Positions 18,019 to 26,270 of a stretch of 53,060 nt of DNA are shown in pieces. The translations under genes were made by a program, and so were the position numbers. The notes below the pieces were generated by a model. That model searched no databases. It worked only from the letters and a program-made list of their open reading frames with translations, and was not told the DNA's origin. Numbering within the stretch: the stretch's first letter is position 1; every line of letters starts with the position of its first letter. The DNA is from Methylococcaceae bacterium. Lineage in GTDB: Bacteria; Pseudomonadota; Gammaproteobacteria; Methylococcales; Methylomonadaceae. The DNA is taken from the NCBI GenBank assembly GCA_013140705.1, contig JABFSH010000059.1, forward strand, positions 1-53,060, written 5' to 3'.

Positions 18019-18384
18019 GTGAGAGAATTAGACGAACTCTTTAATGCACTTTCAAAGTCGGCATTTCGTGATCAATTTCACCTTAAAGGTAAGGAACTTG
18101 AATATCTGCGCACTAAAGGGCTGCCGACTGTTTTGGATCATGCCAGCGATTTTATTGAAAAACGCCTGGCGCGGGCAATGCTTGTCAATGATGGCAAACA
18201 AACGCCATTTCGGGGTCATCCGGTCTTTGTGGCGCAACATGCAACCGCCTGTTGTTGTCGCGGTTGTTTGGAAAAATGGCACAAGATACCGAAAGGCCGT
18301 GTGTTATGTACGATCGAAAAAGATTATATTATCACCGTGCTTGCACGCTGGTTAAATTGTTTCAGTAACGGCGGTAACAATTAA
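18019..18384 (+). CDS. DUF4186 domain-containing protein
   Basis: A 121-residue protein matching DUF4186 over almost its whole length. The conserved core is P-F-R-G-H-P-V-F-V-A-Q-H-A-T-A-C-C-C-R-G-C-L-E (split here by hyphens), followed by K-W-H-K-I-P-K-G-R. The C-C-C-R-G-C block with nearby His residues suggests metal binding, although the function is unknown. The start is a GTG at 18019. The C-terminus (about W-L-N onward) ends with a short Asn/Gly tail just 1 bp before the convergent cyclase stop. Upstream, 17806-18018 shows no gene. Confidence 0.8.
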   Translation: MRELDELFNALSKSAFRDQFHLKGKELEYLRTKGLPTVLDHASDFIEKRLARAMLVNDGKQTPFRGHPVFVAQHATACCCRGCLEKWHKIPKGRVLCTIEKDYIITVLARWLNCFSNGGNN

Positions 18385-18385
18385 T

Positions 18386-19273
18386 CTATACTGCCACCAG
18401 CACACGATTTCTGCCTGAGTGTTTAGCCTGATACATGGCGGTATCGGCGCGCTTGATAAACGAATCGGCATTTTCATCCTTTTGTAGTGTACTCACGCCG
18501 AGGCTGACGGTGACGTTGATGGTTTCCATGCTATAAGCCAGCGTGTGATGTTCAATGGATGTTCGTATGCGTTCGGCCAATAATTCGGCGCCCGCCACAT
18601 CCGTGCCGCTCAACAAAATAACAAACTCCTCGCCGCCGATGCGGAACAGCATATCGCTGCCGCGCAGATTATCGCGAATGCGTTTGGCAGCCGATGCCAG
18701 CGTAAAATCGCCGCAATCGTGACCATAATGATCATTAATGTGTTTAAAGTGGTCAATATCCAGAAAGATCAACGACAAGGGCTTGTCATGACGAATGGCC
18801 AGACTCATTTCTCGTTTGACCGAATCATCAAAGGAAGCCCGGTTATTGGCCTGCGTGAGCGGATCGATATAAGCCATACGGAGCGCCAGCTGGTAAGACG
18901 TGGCATTTTTCAACGGATAAATCAGACAGCACAGCAGCGTTTCGAGCAGCTTTAACTCGTTCTCATCGAATTTGCGATTACGCGTGAATTTCAGCGTACC
19001 GAGTTTTTGCTCCTCGATTTTGAGGGCGTAGCTGCAGGAATGGCGGGAAAAGACACCATTCTTGATTTCCAGGCCGAACTCGGGGTTGGAATAGACATAG
19101 GCGCTATGGGGCACCATGACTTCGATCTTGGTGCTGAAAATGGAGATCAACTGATTAAAATCCAGCGTTGTTTGTAAGGCGCTGCTGATGTCATAATGAT
19201 TAAGATTGACGACTTTGGCAGATTCAAACGTGTAATTGCTGATAACAGCCAGATTTGCAGATTTTTTGCTCAT
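18386..19273 (-). CDS. Diguanylate cyclase (GGDEF domain)
   Basis: A 295-residue protein. The C-terminal 165 residues are a GGDEF domain with a canonical active site R-I-G-G-E-E-F-V-I-L-L near residue 215, preceded by the metal-binding F-L-D-I-D-H-F-K-H-I-N-D-H-Y-G-H-D block. It should make cyclic di-GMP from two GTP. No RxxD inhibitory site is obvious just upstream of G-G-E-E-F. The N-terminal about 125 residues look like a GAF-like sensory fold without membrane helices, so the enzyme is cytoplasmic. The start is supported by GAGGA at about 8 nt. It is monocistronic and convergent with DUF4186. Confidence 0.92.
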   Translation of the reverse strand: MSKKSANLAVISNYTFESAKVVNLNHYDISSALQTTLDFNQLISIFSTKIEVMVPHSAYVYSNPEFGLEIKNGVFSRHSCSYALKIEEQKLGTLKFTRNRKFDENELKLLETLLCCLIYPLKNATSYQLALRMAYIDPLTQANNRASFDDSVKREMSLAIRHDKPLSLIFLDIDHFKHINDHYGHDCGDFTLASAAKRIRDNLRGSDMLFRIGGEEFVILLSGTDVAGAELLAERIRTSIEHHTLAYSMETINVTVSLGVSTLQKDENADSFIKRADTAMYQAKHSGRNRVLVAV

Positions 19274-19414
19274 GACAGATCCTCGGGTCTTAAAGTCTTG
19301 TGGTTGTCAAGAATAAAGCCAGGACTATGCCAATATAACATAAGCACAAGTAATCAATAAGATAGGTTCATGAATAGCAGGCTAAGCCGATCGGTGACAA
19401 AAAAATGTCGCCAT

Positions 19415-19438
19415 CAGGCGGCAAGCTTTTGCCGCTTG
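19415..19438. repeat. Stem-loop (10-bp stem, GCTT loop)
   Basis: CAGGCGGCAA (19415-19424) pairs with TTGCCGCTTG (19429-19438) around a 4-nt loop, with one G-T wobble and a perfect 7-bp core. It lies in the 400-bp gap between the divergent cyclase and Hsp70 genes, with no T-run, so it is not a typical terminator. It could be a REP-like unit or part of the neighbouring inverted-repeat element. Confidence 0.45.
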
Positions 19439-19499
19439 GATTCATTGAGATTTAGTGGTTTACTTCGATTAGTCAAAGTTTGAGCTAAGGATTTGGCTA

Positions 19500-19617
19500 A
19501 AATAACTTCCCGATTAGTGTATACCCTGTAGAGGCGAATTTACTTGTGCCCTTGGGTATTCGCCTTGAGCGATTAAAATCAGCCCAATGTACTCATGAAA
19601 ATTTAGGGAAGTTATTT
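19500..19617. repeat. Nested inverted-repeat element, MITE-like
   Basis: A 118-bp unit bounded by perfect 12-bp inverted repeats, AAATAACTTCCC (19500-19511) and GGGAAGTTATTT (19606-19617). It contains a second inner pair, AGGCGAAT (19532-19539) and ATTCGCCT (19558-19565). The inner motif resembles the GGCGAAT...ATTCGCC palindromes common as dispersed small elements in many bacterial genomes (general recollection). No open frame lies inside. It ends 56 bp before the Hsp70 start, so it may affect that promoter. Clear target duplications were not found. Confidence 0.5.
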
Positions 19618-19673
19618 ATGACGCTATCCTAATTGTCTCTTGATCCATGCATCCACTATAAAAACAAAGCATC

Positions 19674-22493
19674 ATGCAAAATCAAACTTCAAACTATTTA
19701 GTCGGCATAGACTTGGGCACCACGCATACCGTGGTTGCTTACGCCAGGGCAGGGAAAGGCTTGCAGGAAATTGAAATTTTTTCGATAGACCAGTTAATCG
19801 CGCCCGGACAGGTTTCCGCCCGCGCATTGCTGCCATCGGTTCGCTATCATCCTGCCGATGGTGAGCTATCTGCGGCCGACACCACGTTTTCAACACCTGG
19901 AGAAACAGCAGTCATTGGCGAGGCTGCGCGCTTGTTGGGCGCAAAATCCAGAGGTCGGTTGGTGACGAGTGCGAAAAGCTGGCTTTCACATCCGGCGGTA
20001 GATCACACGGCTGAAATCCTGCCCTGGGGAAGCGATGATGACATCAGCAAAGTTTCCCCTCTTGATGCGAGTGCTAGTTATTTGGCGCATATTCGTACCG
20101 TCTGGCTTCACAAATTTTCGGATTCGCCGTTGGAGCTTCAGGATATCGTGATTACCGTGCCCGCCTCGTTTGATGAAGCGGCAAGGTCTTTGACGTTGGA
20201 GGCGGCAAAGATAGCAGGATTAACCAGGATTCGGCTGCTTGAAGAGCCGCAAGCGGTTTGTTATGACTGGCTAAGACGGCACGCCGGTATGATTAGTCAG
20301 TGCTTGGCAAATGTTCATCTATTGCTCGTGTGTGATGTCGGTGGCGGCACAACCGATCTGACCTTGATTAAAGTTGAACCTGGCCAAGCCGAGCCAAAAT
20401 TAACGCGTATTGGGGTCGGCGATCATCTCATGCTGGGAGGTGACAATATTGATTTGGCGTTGGCGCATCTTGCTGAAAGACGATTAGTCGGTAGTGACAA
20501 ACGCTTATCGGCCGCTGAGTTATCGCAGTTACTTGAACAATGCCGACTTGCCAAAGAACGATTACTTGCCGATGATGCGCCTGAACAAATGAATGTCACT
20601 CTGCTGGGGGGCGGCGCCAGATTGATTGGCAGTTCACGGACAGCCGTATTGACGCGTGAGGAAGTCAGGTCGGTGGCGTTGGATGGCTTTTTTCCGTTAT
20701 CCGGTCTGCAGGAATTGCCGGACCGCAAACGTAGCGGCGTCGTCGAGTTCGGGTTGCCGTATGCGGCAGAACCTGCGGTCAGCAAACATATTGCCGCTTT
20801 TTTAAAATTACACAAAGAGGCAGCACGCGAAGCCTTGCAAGGCTTCGGCACGGTGCCGGATGCTATTTTGCTGAACGGTGGTGTGTTTCGCAGCCAGCCA
20901 ATATCCAGGAGGATTGTCGAACTAATTACATCCTGGACTTTGGCAGAGCAGCAAGCGACAGGCCAAGATCAAAAGCCAGAAGTGCCGACACTGCTGGAAA
21001 ATCATCATCCTGAGCTTGCCGTTGCTTTTGGTGCCGTCAGTTATGCGATGGCGCGACGTGATAAAAAACTGAAGATCGGTGGAGGCGCGGCGCGCAGTTA
21101 CTTTCTACTGGTCGATACCGATGCGTCAAGCAGTCGCTCGGTTGCCAATCAGTATGGCATTTGCATTTTGCCGAAAGGCAGCGAGGAAGGCGAAGAGAGG
21201 CTGTTAAAAGATCGCCGTTTTGCCTTGCGTTTGGGTGTTCCCGTGCGCTTTCACCTTGTTTCGCTGTCGGGTGATACGGAATTAAAGCTCGGCGATGTTA
21301 CCGAAATTGATGATTGCTTTCATTCACTGCCGCCCTTGGCTGTTGCTTTTGAAGGTAATAGCCTGACTCCGAATGCGGAGGCTATTGTGGAATTGGCGGT
21401 TACGCAAACTGAAATAGGAACGCTCAAAATTCAATGTGTTTCGATAGCGGACAGCCAACAGCGCTGGGATGTAGAATTTCAAATCAGAAAAAAGGGGGCA
21501 ACAGTCAGTCAGATGGGCGCAGCGTTGCCAAGCCAGCTTTCAACCGCAATAGAAAAAATACAGGCTGTGTTTGGCGTGCGTTCCAAACAAATCGATCCCA
21601 AGGCAGTAAAAAATTTACGGGCAGACCTGGAATATATTCTCGTCGCTGAACGTTCCAACTGGGAAACACCGTTACTGAGAGCCATGTTTTCTGCTTTACT
21701 GGAGGGTGCGAAATTTCGTCGACGGTCCGAAAACCATGAGCGTGTCTGGTTAAGCCTGACCGGATTTTGCTGTCGCCCGGGTTTTGGCTATCCCCTGGAT
21801 GATTGGCGTGTTGAGCAACTCTGGAAAACCTACAGTCAGGGCATACAATTTGTCAATGAAGCGCAGAACTGGACGGAATGGTGGATTCTTTGGCGGCGTA
21901 TTGCCGGCGGCTTGAATTCGCAAGCGCAACAGGCTATTTTTGAAGATATCGCCAAATTTCTCAATCCGGCCTCGGCAAGACAACCCGCTGTTGCCAAGCA
22001 GATTAAAAATCGCGGTTATGATGATATGGTGCGGCTTGCAGCGGTATTGGAGCGCTTACCGGCAGCCCATAAAATTCAACTGGGGGAATGGCTGTTTAAG
22101 CGCTTGCAAAAACCCGGTGAATCCAGTCAAACCTGGTGGGCAATCGGCCGTATTGGAGCCCGAGTGCCATTTCATGGCAGTAACCATAACGTCATACCTG
22201 CCGATACGATTGCCATTTGGTTAAACCATATGTTGTCCGAAGACTGGAAGAAAGTTCCACAAATTGGCTTTGCGGCGACATTGATTGCCCGCATGAGTGG
22301 TGATCGGGCTCGGGATATTGATGATACATTGCGTCAACACATTATTGAAAAACTGAAGTTAAGCAAAAGCCCGGCTTCATGGATGGATTTGGTGGAAACG
22401 ATTAAAGAACTGGATGAAAAAGATGAAAAACAGATATTTGGTGAGGCTTTACCGCCAGGTTTAAAATTAATTAACACTGACAATATTACATAG
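19674..22493 (+). CDS. Hsp70 family protein with DUF3731-type C-terminal region
   Basis: A 939-residue protein, much longer than DnaK (about 640). The N-terminal actin-like ATPase domain is intact: G-I-D-L-G-T-T-H-T-V-V-A-Y at about 11-23, V-P-A-S-F-D-E-A-A near 165, and D-V-G-G-G-T-T-D-L-T near 222. After a short beta-sandwich-like part (about residues 470-600), the usual lid is replaced by some 330 residues of alpha-helical, Trp-rich sequence of the DUF3731 kind. Such proteins are thought to be specialised chaperones, but clients are unknown. No DnaJ or GrpE gene is nearby. A small membrane protein follows 9 bp later with a good Shine-Dalgarno, so the two form an operon. Confidence 0.88.
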   Translation: MQNQTSNYLVGIDLGTTHTVVAYARAGKGLQEIEIFSIDQLIAPGQVSARALLPSVRYHPADGELSAADTTFSTPGETAVIGEAARLLGAKSRGRLVTSAKSWLSHPAVDHTAEILPWGSDDDISKVSPLDASASYLAHIRTVWLHKFSDSPLELQDIVITVPASFDEAARSLTLEAAKIAGLTRIRLLEEPQAVCYDWLRRHAGMISQCLANVHLLLVCDVGGGTTDLTLIKVEPGQAEPKLTRIGVGDHLMLGGDNIDLALAHLAERRLVGSDKRLSAAELSQLLEQCRLAKERLLADDAPEQMNVTLLGGGARLIGSSRTAVLTREEVRSVALDGFFPLSGLQELPDRKRSGVVEFGLPYAAEPAVSKHIAAFLKLHKEAAREALQGFGTVPDAILLNGGVFRSQPISRRIVELITSWTLAEQQATGQDQKPEVPTLLENHHPELAVAFGAVSYAMARRDKKLKIGGGAARSYFLLVDTDASSSRSVANQYGICILPKGSEEGEERLLKDRRFALRLGVPVRFHLVSLSGDTELKLGDVTEIDDCFHSLPPLAVAFEGNSLTPNAEAIVELAVTQTEIGTLKIQCVSIADSQQRWDVEFQIRKKGATVSQMGAALPSQLSTAIEKIQAVFGVRSKQIDPKAVKNLRADLEYILVAERSNWETPLLRAMFSALLEGAKFRRRSENHERVWLSLTGFCCRPGFGYPLDDWRVEQLWKTYSQGIQFVNEAQNWTEWWILWRRIAGGLNSQAQQAIFEDIAKFLNPASARQPAVAKQIKNRGYDDMVRLAAVLERLPAAHKIQLGEWLFKRLQKPGESSQTWWAIGRIGARVPFHGSNHNVIPADTIAIWLNHMLSEDWKKVPQIGFAATLIARMSGDRARDIDDTLRQHIIEKLKLSKSPASWMDLVETIKELDEKDEKQIFGEALPPGLKLINTDNIT

Positions 22494-22502
22494 AGGACAA
22501 CA

Positions 22503-22850
22503 ATGAAGTTAATCGGTTTATCGATGGGGGCAGGTTTTGTCGTGCTGTATTTTATGGATACGGCATTCAAATTGGATTTTTTCAATGGGGAAATGCTAAT
22601 CCATAGTGGCTTTCGTTTTTTTACAGGATTTATTCTGCTCGGTATCGGGGTTTTTTATGAGCATATGCTCAAACTGAAAAGTGCGATGATTATGGTTTTG
22701 GTGATCGTGCTGGCCGATGACATATGGGACTATTTTAGAAATGTTGACAGCTTCAATTTTGAAGTCATGATTCATAGCATTTTTATCATGATGTGGGGGG
22801 CTCTGATTGGCTATCTGGTCATGCGCACTGCCAAAGAAAAATTCAACTAA
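22503..22850 (+). CDS. Small membrane protein in operon with Hsp70
   Basis: A 115-residue protein with about four hydrophobic helices: residues 3-18, 37-52, 61-73 and 90-106. The acidic loop D-D-I-W-D-Y-F-R-N-V-D sits between the third and fourth. The start is secured by GAGGA 6 nt before the ATG, directly after the Hsp70 stop. I do not recognise a family. The gene order suggests it could anchor or receive the large Hsp70 at the inner membrane; this is inference only. Confidence 0.75.
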   Translation: MKLIGLSMGAGFVVLYFMDTAFKLDFFNGEMLIHSGFRFFTGFILLGIGVFYEHMLKLKSAMIMVLVIVLADDIWDYFRNVDSFNFEVMIHSIFIMMWGALIGYLVMRTAKEKFN

Positions 22851-22943
22851 GCCTCCATGGATCGTCGCCGAGAGCTTTCAGACGCATGTTGTAGCCAGGC
22901 AATAGCATCTTTGAATTAACACTAACGATGCCGGGTTCTTCTA

Positions 22944-22949
22944 TATAAT
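22944..22949 (+). promoter_or_regulatory. Consensus -10 (TATAAT) upstream of uup
   Basis: An exact TATAAT lies 43 bp before the uup ATG, in a 141-bp gap. No good -35 is present at 16-18 bp upstream, so the promoter is tentative. It would give a short leader for uup, which has no visible Shine-Dalgarno. Confidence 0.35.
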
Positions 22950-22991
22950 AGAGGGTCCGCTTCGATTCACTGTTCCATCTTAAATTCTAAA

Positions 22992-24884
22992 ATGCCTTTA
23001 CTACGTCTGACAAATATCGACATTGCCTTTGGAACCCATGCTTTATTGAAAAACGCCGACTTTCAGCTCGATGCAGGTGAGCGAGTCGGGCTATTAGGGC
23101 GCAATGGAGAGGGCAAGTCGACCTTGATGAAGATCATTGCCGGCAATGTGTTGCCTGATCATGGCGACATCTGGCGCCAGCCTGAACTGCGCCTGGCCTG
23201 GTTGGAGCAAGCCCCTGATTTGCCTGATGAGGCGACGATTTATGATGCGGTTGCCGGTGGTTTGGGAGAGTTGGGTGAATGGATTACCCGTTACCATTCC
23301 TTATCGCTAACGATGAATTACAGTGACGACAAGGCTCTGAATGAATTGGGAGAGCTACAGCATAAGCTGGAATCCAAAAATGGTTGGCATTTCCAGCAAC
23401 GTGTTGAAACAACCTTAAGCAAACTGGATTTGCCGGGAGAGTTAAAAATCAGTGGCTTATCCGGAGGATGGAAACGCAGGGTGGCGTTAGCCAGAGCACT
23501 GGTCATAGAACCTGAAGTGCTGTTGCTGGACGAGCCGACCAACCACCTGGATTTTGAAAGCATCCTGTGGCTGGAAGAGCAACTGCTTAATTTTCAGGGG
23601 GCTGTGCTCTTTGTGACCCATGATCGGGCTTTTCTACAAAACCTGGCGACTCGCATTGTTGATCTGGATCGCGGCAACCTGGTGTCCTGGCAAGGGACGT
23701 ATGATGATTATCTTCGACGCAAAGCCGCTGCTTTGGAAGATGAAGCCAATCAGAATGCCGAGTTTGATAAAAAACTGGCGGATGAAGAAGTCTGGATACG
23801 GCAGGGTGTCAAAGCGCGACGTACACGCAACGAGGGCCGTGTTCGGGCTTTGGAAAAATTGCGTCAGGAGCGTGCTCAACGGCGCAGTCAGCAAGGCACC
23901 TCCAAAATGGCGCTCGACAGGGGTGAAGCGTCGGGTAAAAAAGTTCTGGAAGTCAAGGACATCAGTTTTGGCTATGGCGATAGGCAAATTATTTCCCATT
24001 TTTCAACGATCATCCAACGAGGTGACAAGATCGGTTTGGTGGGGGCCAATGGCGCCGGAAAATCGACACTATTAAAATTATTGCTCCAGCAACTCAATCC
24101 CACCAGCGGCTCGGTAGAGCAGGGCACACGGCTTGAGATCGCTTATTTTGATCAGTTGCGAGATCAGCTGGATCCGGAAATGACAGTCGCCGACACGGTG
24201 GCTGATGGCAACGATTATGTTGAAATTGCCGGTAACAAACGCCATGTCATGTCGTATCTGGCTGATTTTCTTTTTGCCCCGGCCAGGGCACGCTCGCCGG
24301 TCAAAAGCTTATCGGGAGGTGAAAAAAATCGCCTGTTTTTGGCGCGTTTATTTACCAAACCTGCCAATTTAATTGTCATGGACGAGCCGACGAATGATCT
24401 GGATCTGGAAACTTTGGAGTTGCTGGAAGAAAAACTGGTCAACTTCGACGGTACGTTATTACTGGTCAGTCATGATCGGGAGTTCCTGGATAATGTGGTG
24501 ACCAGTGTGTTTGTTCTCGATGGAACGGGTAGCGTTGATGAGTTTGTCGGCGGCTATACCGATTGGTTGAATCATACTCAGCAAATCAAGCGATCTGAAG
24601 TGGTTACAAAAGCAGTCGAAGTAGCCAAGCAGGAAAAATCGGCGTCGGCCGCAAAAAAGAAAAAGCTAAGTTTTAAAGAACAGCAGGAACTGGATAAATT
24701 GCCCGAGCTAATTAACGAGCTTGAGGCGCAGCAAGCGGCGCTTACCGAACAAATCAGCGCGCCCGAATTTTATCAGCAAAGCCAGGAGGTCATCGCGAAC
24801 GGATTAGCCGATATCAAGGCGCTGGAAGCCAAACTTGAACAAACGTATAAACGCTGGGATGAACTGGAAATGCTCGCGGAATAA
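22992..24884 (+). CDS. uup: ABC-F family ATPase Uup
   Basis: A 630-residue soluble ABC-F protein with two ATPase domains and no membrane helices. Domain 1 has Walker A G-R-N-G-E-G-K-S-T (36-44), signature L-S-G-G-W-K-R-R-V-A-L-A-R-A and Walker B L-L-L-D-E-P-T-N-H-L-D. Domain 2 has G-A-N-G-A-G-K-S-T, L-S-G-G-E-K-N-R-L-F-L-A-R and I-V-M-D-E-P-T-N-D-L-D. The charged linker between them and the C-terminal Uup_C coiled coil (starting about K-K-K-K-L-S-F-K-E-Q-Q-E) distinguish Uup from EttA and YheS. Uup acts on ribosomes and binds DNA through its C-terminal domain, with effects on precise excision of transposons. It is immediately upstream of tRNA-Ser. Confidence 0.94.
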   Translation: MPLLRLTNIDIAFGTHALLKNADFQLDAGERVGLLGRNGEGKSTLMKIIAGNVLPDHGDIWRQPELRLAWLEQAPDLPDEATIYDAVAGGLGELGEWITRYHSLSLTMNYSDDKALNELGELQHKLESKNGWHFQQRVETTLSKLDLPGELKISGLSGGWKRRVALARALVIEPEVLLLDEPTNHLDFESILWLEEQLLNFQGAVLFVTHDRAFLQNLATRIVDLDRGNLVSWQGTYDDYLRRKAAALEDEANQNAEFDKKLADEEVWIRQGVKARRTRNEGRVRALEKLRQERAQRRSQQGTSKMALDRGEASGKKVLEVKDISFGYGDRQIISHFSTIIQRGDKIGLVGANGAGKSTLLKLLLQQLNPTSGSVEQGTRLEIAYFDQLRDQLDPEMTVADTVADGNDYVEIAGNKRHVMSYLADFLFAPARARSPVKSLSGGEKNRLFLARLFTKPANLIVMDEPTNDLDLETLELLEEKLVNFDGTLLLVSHDREFLDNVVTSVFVLDGTGSVDEFVGGYTDWLNHTQQIKRSEVVTKAVEVAKQEKSASAAKKKKLSFKEQQELDKLPELINELEAQQAALTEQISAPEFYQQSQEVIANGLADIKALEAKLEQTYKRWDELEMLAE

Positions 24885-24960
24885 GGTGTCGGATAAAGTC
24901 ATTGCAACTGTTAGTAATATAGATTAAAATTATCAATTACTTATAGCGTAAAGCAAAGTA

Positions 24961-25048
24961 GGAGAGATGGCCGAGTGGTCGAAGGCGCACGCCTGGAAAG
25001 TGTGTATACGGCAACGTATCGAGGGTTCGAACCCCTCTCTCTCCGCCA
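24961..25048 (+). tRNA. tRNA-Ser(GGA)
   Basis: An 88-nt cloverleaf with encoded CCA. The acceptor stem GGAGAGA (24961-24967) pairs with TCTCTCC (25038-25044), with discriminator G and CCA at 25046-25048. The anticodon loop C-T-G-G-A-A-A gives GGA. A long variable arm (tatacggcaacgta region) and the T-arm GGTTCGAACCC confirm a class II serine tRNA. Degraded type I restriction genes start 42 bp downstream, so this tRNA is a candidate island boundary. Confidence 0.97.
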
Positions 25049-25090
25049 AGTTCCAGTCTTTTGCTGAAAAAGACGCTCAAGTAAGACCTC

Positions 25091-25892
25091 ATGAACCATC
25101 AATCCCTTTCTGCCTTTTTCTGGTAGTCGCTGACCTACTACGCGGCGATTACAAACAATCCGATTACGGCAAAATTATTCTTCCCTTTACGGTACTGCGT
25201 CGTCTGGATTGCGTCTTGGAATCCACCAAAGCCGCTGTACTGGCAGAACATCAAGAAAAATTAAAAAGTGGCTTAAATGCCGATCCCTTCCTGCTCCGTA
25301 AAGCAGTGCAGAGTTTCTTCAACATTTCGCCATTGGATATGAAGAAACTGATGGGCGACCAGGGCCATATCAAGGAAAACCTGTTTTCCTATATCCAAGG
25401 ATTTTCCGAAGCGGTGCGGGATATTTTCGGGCGCTTTGAGTTTTATGCGCAGATAGACAAACTCGCTAAATCGGGCCTGTTGTATCAAGTCACGGAATAA
25501 TTCGTCAATATGGATTTGCACTCCGACAAAATCAGCAATTCGCAAATGGGGATGGTGTTTGAAGAGCTCATCCGCAAATTTGCTGAAATCTCCAATGAAA
25601 CCGCAGGGGAACATTTTACGCCGCGTGAAGTGATCCGCCTGATGGTCAATCTGCTGTTCATCGAAGATGATCAAGTGCTGGCCAAACCGTGGAAACCTAC
25701 TTCAAGCGTGAAGTGCAGTCCCATGCCTCTGAAGCGTGGATTGACCGCGGCAAAACCAAAGTCGGCTATGAAATCCCGTTCAACCGTCATTTCTATGTGT
25801 TCGAGCCGCCGCGTGAACTGGCTGAGATTGATGCGGGCTTGAAGCAATGTACCGACCGTATCCTGACCATGATTGCAGGGCTCACGGCATAA
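25091..25892 (+). pseudogene. hsdM: hsdM remnant (type I DNA methyltransferase), multiply broken
   Basis: The typical HsdM start M-N-H-Q-S-L-S-A-F is at 25091. A one-base loss near 25122 shifts it out of frame, after which V-A-D-L-L-R-G-D-Y-K-Q-S-D-Y-G continues in the next frame. A TAA at 25498-25500 interrupts L-L-Y-Q-V-T-E, and the protein resumes in the same frame ([11 protein letters not shown]). After V-L-A-K-P near 25685 the catalytic SAM and NPPF region is missing. The frame then shifts to the true C-terminus (Y-F-K-R-E-V ... T-D-R-I-L-T-M-I-A-G), ending at 25892. About half the usual 500 or more residues are gone, so the gene is certainly inactive. Confidence 0.9.
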
Positions 25893-25924
25893 GCATCTCG
25901 TTAGCAATGACTACAATCACAACA

Positions 25925-25982
25925 GATACACAATGTGTATCTTAATGATGTATGATTGTTATAATTACAAAAGGAGGTTGCT
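25925..25982 (+). promoter_or_regulatory. Operator, -10 and strong RBS of the toxin-antitoxin pair
   Basis: The perfect palindrome GATACACA-A-TGTGTATC (25925-25941) lies just upstream of an exact TATAAT (25960-25965). AAGGAGG (25971-25977) is 5 nt before the antitoxin ATG. The palindrome overlaps the expected -35, as in ribbon-helix-helix antitoxins that repress their own promoter as a complex with the toxin. The arrangement is seen directly; the autoregulation is inferred from the family. Confidence 0.7.
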
Positions 25983-26270
25983 ATGCAACAAAACCCAAAA
26001 AAAACTGAAACAGAAACCCAAGCCGTTAATTTACGGGTTCGTAGCGATATTCGTATGTTGATTGACAGGGCGGCAAAAGCGCAAGGTAAAACACGCTCCG
26101 ATTTCATGATCGATGCGGCTCGCCGTGCCGCAGAGGAATCATTGCTTGACCAAGCTCTAGTGCGGGTTGACCAAAAAACTTACGACTATTTCCTTGAAAT
26201 TCTGGACACGCCGCCGAATAACGAAGGCTTTGAACGCTTAATGGCAGCGCCGAAACCCTGGAATACCTAG
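25983..26270 (+). CDS. DUF1778 (TacA-like) ribbon-helix-helix antitoxin
   Basis: A 95-residue antitoxin. Residues 14-50 (A-V-N-L-R-V-R-S-D-I-R-M-L-I-D-R-A-A-K-A, then T-R-S-D-F-M-I-D-A-A) form the DUF1778 RHH DNA-binding domain. The C-terminal part (D-Y-F-L-E-I-L-D-T-P-P) is the toxin-neutralising tail. It should bind the GNAT toxin encoded next and repress their shared promoter. The stop TAG shares its G with the toxin's GTG start, so synthesis is coupled. It is intact, unlike the restriction genes on both sides. Confidence 0.93.
   Translation: MQQNPKKTETETQAVNLRVRSDIRMLIDRAAKAQGKTRSDFMIDAARRAAEESLLDQALVRVDQKTYDYFLEILDTPPNNEGFERLMAAPKPWNT

Noticed and set aside
24967-25500. 177-codon open frame starting within tRNA-Ser
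   Set aside because: Its first part is the tRNA sequence read as protein; only the part after about 25122 is coding (hsdM) and belongs to the pseudogene described.
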